From the NCBI GenBank assembly GCA_014607495.2, contig CP053153.1, positions 8,060,001 to 8,124,000 of the forward strand: a stretch of DNA of 64,000 nt, in the 5' to 3' direction. Below, piece after piece: positions 11,053-23,000 of the stretch. Within the stretch, counting starts at the first letter, position 1. Every line of letters begins with the position of its first letter. The DNA is from Carposina sasakii. Taxonomy: Eukaryota > Arthropoda > Insecta > Lepidoptera > Carposinidae. The notes beneath the pieces are model-generated. The model made no database searches and was not told where the DNA came from. It was given only the letters and a program-made list of their open reading frames with translations. The position numbers and the translations under genes were made by a program.

Positions 11053-14000
11053 GTAAGTTTTATCCCTTGAAATTGATAAAAAACTTATTCAATAGAAATG
11101 TTTTAATGCCCGAAATAGTTTTATCTACGTACACACGTGGTAAAGAAGGCGCGAGGTTCGGGCCAAGTTTATACATTGCCTGACTTAGCCCTTCTTATCG
11201 AGTGGACGGATTTTTCGGGCATACGGCGGGAAGGCAATCGTGTACGATTGTTTGTAACATCATTGAAATTATTTAAATTGAGGTTAATAGAGTCTGGTTT
11301 CATTGATGTCGCACATATGTGTGCCATGTTTACTTGGTGTGGCGTTAATCAACAAGATAGAAAATAATGTTTTGTTGGTACTCACTGACATACGACGACG
11401 TGGTTTTACGCAATATTTTGAGGTTTGTTGATATTACGCACTTAGTGCTATCAAAACAAACGTAGCTGCGTAAATTATAGGTGAGTACATATTTTAGTGG
11501 GAGGTTCACGATCTGTATAGGTAGCGGAAAAACACGTATTATGCATTTCAGTCTTCAATAAAGAAGTATACAAACACACATGCATTTGAATAAAAATCTA
11601 ATTTCATATTTCAGATGGTTTTACTAAACAATTCTAGGCTTTGAATAATAATTGTTTACTGTTCTTCCATACGATTCCACTTTAGCTGTTCGCGCGCTTA
11701 AGTTTCCCTCTCTATGGAATGAACTTTAACTTGAATGGGATAGGGTTTGAAATTCAGTTTAGGTTGGTCAAGTATTGAGGTGTGCGAGTGTGGGAAGAGT
11801 GTGCGTTGAAGCCAACTGCATTTTGGAAAGACCTTAATCTTCACTCCCCACTACGCCGTAACTGCGTGTTTTTGTCGGCGACATACCATTGATATAGTGA
11901 TGAAAGCATTATCGATACACTTCTAGGCAGTGACGAAATGTTTTTCACGTTTTTAAACGAACGTTGTCGATAAGATAAATTCTTGATCTTTGCCGTAGTA
12001 AGTATACGCGTTTACGCCGAATATTAAACACATCAATGGTATTTATAATTCGTCAATGAGTCAATCGTGATTATTAATTTAATTGTGTGACCTCATTCAG
12101 GTTTCGTTCATAAAAATAATGGTTGATAGTGGCGCGCTATTTAAATGTATTATTATTCATAGAGAGCTACTGGAGGAGCTATTTGGAATTTTTAGAAAGT
12201 CGATGTTAAGTAACGTTACGTCCCTACGGCAGGGACCGAGTTCGTAACCAGTCAATTAAATCTGAATGGTGGTACCTTCTGCTGTCTCTTTCGTTCTTGT
12301 TTTATATCGCGATATGCTAGCGCCACTTGTCGATGATTCACGTTCGAATTCCATACCTACGATTGATAACAGCAAAACTAGTGAATGGTCGAATGTTTTA
12401 GGTCATTTGATTTACTTTCTGGTCGTGCGCCCGCGCCGGACAATCGGAGAAATGTGTTTTGTTTAATACAAACATGTCACTAGAAAATGCAGTTACATAA
12501 GTACATGCAAATCTTATGTATAGATATTTGAACTTATGTACCGAGTAGTTACTGCTTAATAGATTTCAAAGCTTAACGTAATGGATCAAGTGTTGTTTCT
12601 ATTTTTCGGATATTTATATTTATCTACGAAATAGGTTCCCCCTAATTTAGGACGAGTTGCTTCGCCACAGATAACACGCCACGTGGCTATAACAAGTAAC
12701 TTACACACGCCGAACTCTTTAGAAATTGCTTCCTACTTCGCTATTGGTGTTTCAGAGCTTTCTCAAACATTGAAAATTATGAAATTTTCAGAAATTTTCT
12801 ACAATTTTTTTATTTATTTCACAATTTTCACTATTTACATTAACTTTACTCTATTTTAATTTAATAGAAACGGAAGTATGTAGGTATAGGAAAGTTAAAA
12901 AATATCTATAACTAACTAGTATCTACGATATGATGCATGTTTACTAACTAAAATTAAAGTTAACAAGAAAATTTGATTTAATTTGTAATAAACAAATTGT
13001 ATTGCTTTAACATAAAGTTAAAGTTTCCGATTTCAATAGAATCAACAACTTTTATTTCAGTATAATTGAACGCCGCCCGCCCACGTGGAAGAAAAGCTTG
13101 TCAGTTGCAATTTTCCTATACTTAAATTGTAAATTTATATGTAAATTTATTGTAAAATTTCTTGTAGGTTGATAATCCTGATATTATAAAAGTTATTTCC
13201 TGTCACGAAAAATTAAAGAGTTTTAATGACTTAACAGTTCAAATTTCACTGATATTTCACACAATTTGCTGTCAAATGTAATTTTACAGTGTCTAAATTT
13301 AGATGCGGTTTTTTTTAATAAAAATTGGCAGAAAATGTATGAAAGATTCTGTCAATCAATTATACTTCTATTAAAATACTACCTTTGAACCTACTCTGTT
13401 CCACAGTGAAAATTCAGATTTCCGTCCTAGACATTATCAAGAATGTAATGAAAGCATAATTAATTGACTGATATACTTACTTCTACATTACATGAAAAAA
13501 ATATTTTAGATATTTAAAAAATTTATTCATATAGGAAAATATTGCATAGTTATTAACTTATGTTAAAAAGCATATATAAGGTACGGAGGGAACTCTTATT
13601 TTAGCCGTCTTTTTCGGGGCAGATGAAGTTTACAAAATAAATATTTTTATATGTTCGATTCTAGAAGCTTATTATAGTTTTCCGATGTTAATTAACATCA
13701 CCTACGAAGAACTTGAATAAACTTAATTTATTTTGACTATATTTATAACTGCAATGTCTCTGCAGTCCTCTGATGACGCTGAAGCATATCGGCAGCTCAA
13801 TAGACGTATCTCCAAGTCTCTGCGACACGACATCCGCAGCTTTAATACTCGCTGCATTAAGGAGACAATAGAGCGAAACCAAGGCTCCAAAGTGTTCGCA
13901 AGAGAATTATCTATTGGGCAGAGCCAGTTGACGAAGCTGAAGACAGAGGACGGCAGTGTAGCGTCTACCATACCAGAGGTGCTAAGGGAGATCGAGAGGT

Positions 14001-17000
14001 TCTATGGACAGCTATATACCTCGGTCGCTAAACCTGTTAGATTAGACAAAGACCCAAGAGCTAAGCTCACCCGACACTATACTGAAGACATCCCGGATAT
14101 CAGCCTGTACGAGATTAGGACTGCCCTTAAACAACTCAAATACAACAAAGCGCCGGGAGACGATGGAATTACATCAGATCTTCTAAGAGCGGGCGGAACT
14201 CAGGTAATGAAGGTCCTCCAGAGGCTCTTCAATTCCGTCCTGCTCGAAGGCGTAACGCCGGAAGCATGGAACAGAAGTGTGGTGGTGCTGTTCTTTAAAA
14301 AAGTCGATAAAGCCTTGCTGAAGAACTATAGACTCATCTCGCTTCTGAGCCATGTCTACAAGTTGTTTTCAAGGGTAATCACGAATCGTCTTGCTTGCAG
14401 GTTTGATGACTTCCAGCCTCCCGAACAAGCCGGTTTCCGAAAAGGGTTTAGTACCATAGATCATATCCACACGCTACGGCAGGTTATACAAAAAACGGAA
14501 GAGTATAATCGGCCACTATGCCTAGCGTTCGTGGACTATGAGAAGGCCTTTGATTCGATCGAGACATGAGCAGTGTTGCGGTCTCTCCAGCGGTGCCATA
14601 TTGACCATCGATATATCGAAGTGCTGAAGTGTTTATACAGTAATGCCACCATGTCGGTACGAGTACAGGAGCGGAGCACTGAGCCGATTTCTTTGCAGAG
14701 GGGAGTGAGACAAGGAGATGTTATTTCTCCGAAGCTCTTCACCAATGCAATGGAAGACGCCTTTAAGCTTCTCGAATGGAAAGGACTCGGCATCAATATC
14801 AATGGCGAATACATCACTCACCTTCGGTTCGCAGACGACATCGTGGTCATGGCAGAATCGCTGAAGGATCTAAGCACAATGCTCGATGGCCTCAATCGAG
14901 TCTCCCAACAGGTGGGCCTGAAGATGGACATGGACAAGACGAAGATCATGTCGAACGTCCATGTGCCGCCCACTCCTGTACTGGTTGGGAGCTCGATGCT
15001 TGAAGTTGTTGACGAGTATGTTTACCTGGGACAGACGGTCAAACTAGGTAAGTCCAACTTTGAGAAGGAGGTAACTCGGCGAATCCAACTCGGCTGGGCA
15101 GCGTTCGGGAAACTACGAAGCTTATTTGTGTCCAAGATACCCCAGTCCTTAAAGACGAAGGTATTCAACCAGTGCGTGCTGCCGGTGATGACCTACGGTG
15201 CCGAGACGTGGTCTCTAACTATGTGCCTCATAAAAAAGCTCAGGATCGCACAGCGAGCAATGGAGAGAGCTATGCTTGGGATCTCTCTGCGTGATCGAAT
15301 CAGAAATGAGGAGATCCGCAGACGTACAAAGATCACCGACATAGCTGAACGGTCCAGCAAGCTGAAGTGGCAATGGGCAGGGCACATAGCTCGAAGAATT
15401 GAGGGCCGATGGAGTCGGAAAGGTCTAGAGTGGATACCACGTATCGACAAGCGCAGTGTGGGAAGGCCACCCGCGAGGTGGACGGATGACCTGGTCAAGG
15501 TTGCGGGCGTCGGTTGGATGCAGGCTGCTTCCGACCGGTCGGAGTGGAGGTTGTTGGGGGAGGCCTATGTCCAACAGTGGACTTCTCAGGGCTGTAAATG
15601 ATGATGATGATGATATTTATAACTAGGTACTTACATAAATTATTAAGTACCTAATTCGTATTTATGTTTTCTATTGTATCTCGAAGCAGTGACCGTTTAG
15701 AATACATGAAACCACAAAATACTAGCCCAATATAACACATAATCTACTATTTAAGTCTATTTCTTAAAATACTGCTAAAGTGTAACAATACAAAATTAAC
15801 AAGAACGGGCCTAGTTGTTGTTCAGTGAACAATTGACTACACACATAATCATAATCATGTTATAATCGGACCGTCATACGTGGGGAGCACAAACAGTTAT
15901 ACTATATCCGACTTAATATATGCGGAGAATTCCCCTTCCTGAGTTTAAAATAACGCGAGCTTAAATTAACTCAAGTTTTAAAATAGTACAATCACTCTAG
16001 GAAATAACAATAAATACGAAATGTCACGATTCCTGTTCTAAGCTCGTGGAATGTGAGGAATTAACGTTTTCGAAACCGTTGGCCTATATTTAGCCGCGCG
16101 GTAACACTAGTTTGTTATACAAGCAATACGTGTTGTCAAATGAGATTCTATGGGTGTACCTATCTAATATTGAAAACAATAGTATGTAGCCGATGTCAAA
16201 GCGTCGGCGCGGACTGCCTGTACACGGTACTACACGACATTCCTCACCGGGCCGTGGCGGGTTCAGGCAAAAAGCGCTGCATTATGCGACCGGTTTAACT
16301 AAATGTTTTATCATCAAACATTTGGGGGCACATGCTATGGAATGCAATCAAAAGTTACGCATGCATAGGAACGTTTGGTTGGATTGAAATTCCAAAGTGT
16401 GTGGACTGGTGTAGCTGCAGCGGACGTCGACTCGCCGCACGCTGTGTAAACAAAACTGATACACGCCTCGGATGCTACCGCCAGCCACTCTACTATTTAA
16501 CTGTACTTTCTCAATTACTTAACTTTACTCACATTCCCCTTAAAAGGAGAACAATTTAAATTAAATTCCCAATGGGAACATTGACAGAGTAAATTACTGC
16601 TCTACCTTAAACAAACTATTAGTTTCATTCTGTATTGTCTGTTAATTGTTAAGTCATATCTTGCGCCTTTCCCAGTGCTTTTGGATCAATGGATTATAAT
16701 TCTTTCAAATCCAATTACAAAAATAAATTTGGTTTAGCCGGACAATTTGGTACCTTAAAACTTCAGTTTAGAATTTCTAAATATGGAATTATTAAATGGT
16801 AATCACGAGTAAGTAAATGAATTTACTCTCAAATATGTCTCTCACGACATAAAACTTAATTTAATTGAAGCTTAATCGTTATGTTATTGAAAGATAATAT
16901 ATAAATCTTACAAAATCACAAGTTTTCATAAGTCTCGCCGGTAGAGCCGCATTTTAAAATGTGAGAAAATAGAACCATAATAAATAAAAGACAAGTGTAC

Positions 17001-20000
17001 CTAATATTGGTACCACGCCTCACCAAATAGTGTGTGTAAATACTAATTACTCGTAAATATTTCTATATTGTAGTATCAGATTGCTATATTTTTTTAATTG
17101 TCTCTCGCTCCCAAGAAACAGTAAAAAAAGGACACCGAAGAAATAAAAACGGAGCATGAAAAAGCTCTTCGAAATACTTAATCTACATCGCAATAGTTTA
17201 AACAAGGAACAAAAGTTCAAAAGAACATGCAGTTGTCTAGCTCATTTACATGTGTACACCATTAACTTTTTATTTTGGAATGCATTAAACAAATATTGCT
17301 TTCTTAATTTCATGATGCTAGTGCGAGCGGCCTGATAACAGCGGGTGGTTGTCTCTGGTTTTGTTACTAAATATTCCTTTGATAAATTCATCAAATATAT
17401 AAAATTAAAGCAAAACTGTAGGCACTATATCTTACTACTAAACGAAACTTTACTTGCAATGTTTGGTAGAGTTGACTATAAAGGTTCTAAAATTTTAATT
17501 CCTCTAATCTGCTTTGATTTATGAAAAGCCGAATGACATTTTGTAAAACTCAATGCTAAAATTTATACACAAAGTAGGTACGTTTAAATATTCACCACAC
17601 TGCTAAGAGGCCAAGCTGTAGTCATGTTTTCGTTTAAAGTGTTTGGCCTAACCGGAGACCCGGCGGGCAGGTTGGGTGCATTGCTATGAATGAAGTTACA
17701 GCAAGCAACCTAAATACCAAGCATTCTTGAAGCAAGTCGCCACGTGTACCGCTTTTACCATGCCGACCATGCCAGAAATAATGTACAGCTTACATACCGG
17801 CCCACAGAAAATATGTATCGAATTAGCAAACCTACTAGACGTGCTTCAGGTGTTTGTTTAAGTATGTTTGACCCGTCAGTTTGAGTTTTCTTTCACGTAA
17901 ACAGATGAAGTATGTTTGTTGAAGCGGGCGCATGAAAGAAATAAACTCTAAACTTTAGAGTACATGATGCCAGTGTGGACTATATGATGTAGGTATGTTA
18001 CCTATTTTATTTATGTAAGCCGTATTTTATGCATGTAACTAGTAGTGTATAGTTTGATAAATCAAATGAGGGTAGTGTATAGCATCTAAAGAATTCGTTA
18101 TTTTTAGGAATTTTGGTACTTGCAGGTAATGAGTTGCATTTTTATCAAAGAATCTACAATGCACTAAACTGAAAAGCGAAAAAGCTTGGAATTTGGTATA
18201 GTTTTGGTAGGTACTCACCACTTTGGTCAAGATAAATTAATATTTAAGATTTTCCTTTTTCCTTAGTTTACAGAATATCATAGCTTTTCGCTACAAAAAT
18301 TAGATTTGCATTGAATAAAAAAAGATAGATGGACAAAATTACTTTCGCATTTTTATAATACGTATGAGTAGGTTTTAAGAGTTGGATTTAAGTGTAAACA
18401 TCTAAAACATCTTATGGATTCTTGGAATATGATTTTTTTTATTTTAAACTAATCAGTGTAAGTTGATGATGATTTATACTAATAAATGAGTATAGATAAA
18501 AGCCATCAACTAACTTAGTCATCTTGACAGTTACATCCGCATGCTTGGTTGTTTGCCATTGCTTACGACCATTTAGTCACACTATTTTTCAGTTCGGAAG
18601 TGAATGATTGATTAGTCATCTTTCGTCGGCCAGCACCAAGCAATAGGGCGACAGCTTTATTTCACTTGTGTGTTAGTATAATAACAATTCGAAATTTAAT
18701 ATAGACTCTTTGAATTTAATAGCTATAGTGACATAAAAAGACGAGCTCGGTCCTTCATTTGGTTCCCACGTTATTTTTTGTATAGAAACGATAAGGGGAA
18801 TAGTGTGTACCCTTTCTTGGCCCAGTAAACGATCGTGGGCCCTTATTTATTGCTAATAGATTTCCGAACGTGAATCGTCTAAGTACGTATGCATTTATAA
18901 CGAGGGGACGGAAATTTAAAGGAATTTAATTTGAAAGTTCTTAGAAAAACCCACCCACGTGGATTTTTGTTGTTCGCATTTTATTTTGTTTGAAAAATAC
19001 ATTTTTATTTAACTATATACAGACAAATAGGTTCATGTTAGCAACTAAACTAAGATAGTAAAGTAATAATAATAGTAATAGTAAAGTATAAGCATTTCAT
19101 GACATCTTAAAACAGCTAAAAATAAAACAAAAATAATGACTCCGCAAAGACAATAATATTAATTTATTCGGTTACTTGAAGGAAGTTCTGAACTACCTTA
19201 CTTGAATACCGATGCAAATGAGCTTTAGGCTTTGTGAAATAAATAACTAGCCTACTAGTTTACGTTAACGGGCAGGTTTTGTGTTGGTTTCATTCAGTTT
19301 TTAAGTAGAGTTCCAAGTGATCAAGGATCAAGTGATGATCCAGATTATCGGGTTTCGGTTTTGGGTATTTAAATAGAGTTCTCTATATACAGTGTTAGCT
19401 TTTCTACGATATCCGTCTGGTTTTTTATTGGTTGCGTAATTTTACTTAACACTAAGTCAGCCTTTCTGAAATTATTATTTAAAGCACATCTATTCTATAC
19501 TATACTGTATTTTACACTATATAATATGCTGTTTACTCTGTGCTAAGTATGCTTTTATACAACAATAGAAGAATAACCAAACCTCTTCCTATCTCTTTAC
19601 TCCATTAGAAGTCTAACCATAACCATATGTATAAGATATAAAAGATCAGTGACAAGTTGCTAGTTCATCGCCTGAGAAAATGCCCCTGAAGTCCTTAGTC
19701 GACTCTTACAGTGTGCACAAAAAGTTATGCAGTTGATGTATTCTACGTAGGTCACACTAAAAGTTTTGCGTAACTTAAAAAAAACAAAATGTATAACCAA
19801 AATATTATGTTTCTGCTTTTCAAAATACTCTCCTTTACATTTTAAACATTTTTTCACGCGATCGAACCATTTTTTAAAACAGGAGAACCACAGATCTAAA
19901 GGCATGTTTTCTAATGTGCGGGTGACGAGTTGTACTTTTTCGGAAGCTAAAAATGACTTATTTTTATTGGCCGTGTTTGAAGAAGAAAAACTTTTAGTGT

Positions 20001-23000
20001 GCCCTATGTAGTAAAGCCCTGTATCTTTACAGGCTTATCAATGCGGTTTAATACATATACACACAGCTGTACCTATTCCCAAAAAGGGTACCAAGAACTG
20101 CAGGATCACAAAGTGAGATACGACAGCCACTTTAAGCCTAGCAGCGAAAGATGTTAATGACCATAGTTGATGTGGTTTATTATAGTGGTTGTTAATTAAC
20201 TTTTCAGGTGGCGGTAGTACGGGCGGCGGGGTGATAGGTGTGACGCGGCGCGGGAAGTGCAAGTGGTTCAACGTGGCCAAGGGATGGGGGTTCATTACCC
20301 CCGACGATGGAGGACAGGATGTCTTCGTCCACCAGGTGAGACTGATTTATTTTATATCTTGCGATTATTTGTTTACTTCTAAGTATTGGATTCGGTCACT
20401 TTGAGACATAATATTATGCTAACTGACCAATGAAAATGCGAAAACACTAAAACTAACGATATACGTGAGGTAATGTAACCCACTTTCTTACCAGGTGAGA
20501 AACAGGTGGTCGTGAAGTGTGGGTTAATAAATTAATAATTCCAACCAGCTAATTAACGTCTTTAATTTTAGCTTTTACTTATACTTTTTTAAATAGCCTG
20601 TTAAGCCCACAGTTCCCTAAAAACTTGCCATAAAATATTTAAAAACATGTCTTTTATAAAGTTAAAATGGCTCTTGGTGGACATGTCATTACTACATCTG
20701 CACGCGTATGATGAATTTGGTGAGAGCGAGATGTCTCACTTTTAAGGCAAGGCAAGGCACTTAGTTTCTACTTGGTGTGTAAAAATGGATTGTAAACCAC
20801 TTCTATCAGCCCTAATTCATTCAGTCCTGGCTTGAAAACGAGTGTCTATTCTAATTCTTAAGTCCATTTTTACATGCAAAGTATATACACTTAGTTTATC
20901 TAGTTATTAATAGCTCTGTGAGTTTGATGTTTAAAAGTGAGACATCTCGCTCTTACCAAATTCATCATACGGGTGCTGGTAATATGTAATCGTTCATAGT
21001 TAGAAATGATATATTTAAGTATCTTTCCTATTTATCGCGGAAATAAACAGCTAATTTGTCCAGGGATTAATGGTTCTCTCTATAATGTCCCTATATAAGA
21101 TTAGATTAAATTTGCTATTTCTAGTTTTAATATCTTTGACTAGCATTTCAAAAAACTTATTTTTCTATCAAACTAGTAATACTGGCAACTCAGCTTACGC
21201 TCGAAAAGATTACGCATAAGCTTATCTATATTTTACATTTGAAAATTCAGAAATTCCCTAGCTCCCTAATAGTTTCGTCGAAATAGTTTATATAGTCACC
21301 AAAAGTTGGCCTATGTAGCGGTCGCGGTCGGCCCGATATTCCGCTTGTTTGTTTGTTCGCGTTATCAAGGCCGGATGTTTTTTCTATACTCGTACTTATA
21401 TTTACGCCACGAACTCCGTAGTATTACAGCGGTAAAAGTTATGGCTGTCAAGACTGCCACAGATGATAACTCTGTTCCATTTGTATACAGATAAATATTC
21501 TATTATTTTGTTTACGTTACATTTTAATTGATTATTAAAATTATGTTGCATTGTGAAATCAGATTGATGCAACCATTTTGATGGATTGATTTGTTTCAAT
21601 ATGCACTTGTAGCTGATATTAACAATAGGAATCCACCATTACCGTAAGAATGAATTACCGACCATCTGTAGAAATGTGGAAATTCTCACCCACTTTTCAC
21701 GTATTTTAGCCTGTTAAGTTGTCGTAGTATGGGGTGATCTTACTGCCGCTTTCCGAACATACGAGTAACCAACAATACTAGAGAACTATTACCTAAAATT
21801 AATATTTTCCGCATTTATATTAACCGAACTTGTACATCTCAACTTTACCCTCAAAATTGGTCAGAAGTGGCACCATGTGGGCCTATCGACCCTTAGTGCT
21901 CTGCCTACCCCGCAAAGGATAAAGACGTGATTATATGTATGTATGTAATATTTTCCGCCGATTACCTACCTCTCCTCTTCCAGATATAGGTACCTGTTTC
22001 AAATATAAATAAAAGTAAACAAAAATATAACAATATATTATATTGTTTCCAGAGTGTCATCCAGATGCCAGGCTTTCGTTCCCTGGGCGATGAAGAGGAG
22101 ATCGAATTTGAGTGCAAAGAGTCGGATAAGGGTCTCGAAGCCACCAGGGTATCTGGTCCTTCGTCCGTGGACTGCCAGGGGTCGCACCGCAGGCCGCTGT
22201 CTAAAAAACGCTTCAGAAAGATACGGTGAGTTTATTTACGCTGAGTTCATTATTAATATTACTTTATGTAGTGCCTTTTGACTGGAGATGTACTATGATA
22301 TGCTGCTACCACACAATGTATGATATTCATCAATCATATTTCAAATATAAGTGTTTATCAAATTCATCCATAACAACGTAGCACAGTGAAAAAGCATCCA
22401 AAAGATGGTGTTACAAATCTACATATACAGGGTATAACAAAAGGGGTATGTCAAGCGAAAAGCTATGTAAATACCCCACTATGAAGAACCTATTTCCAAA
22501 ATTTGAGACTCTAAATCACATGTTTATTTTTCAAGATTATATGAACATTCCTGAGTTGTTAAGGAATTCTTCATACTATCTGGAAAAATATACGCTTTTC
22601 GCTTAACATACCCTTTCTGTTACATCCCGTATACTGGACTACACTTTGCTTTTCTAAATATAAAAGTCCAGCACGAGTAGCATATACCCTTACATTGCTA
22701 AAGCGTAATTTGGATAGCCAAACGCATTGGTCTAATTACTGTACATAATGTTATGTTAATAAATATTACATCTAGGTATTATGTCGTTCTGTGGATTTAT
22801 TTCTTTGATATAAGAATTTATCTTTAACACCCATCTAATGCTACGCCTGCTTGTAAGAGCTTAACTAAAGCTGACCTATAGCATTCAAGGTCTCTTTCTC
22901 GCTGAAACAATATTCAAAAAAGGAAAACATAATATATGAGTTCGAAAAATAACTATACATATTTTATTCTGCGTATTCACTACGGTTTGGTGGAGTAGTA

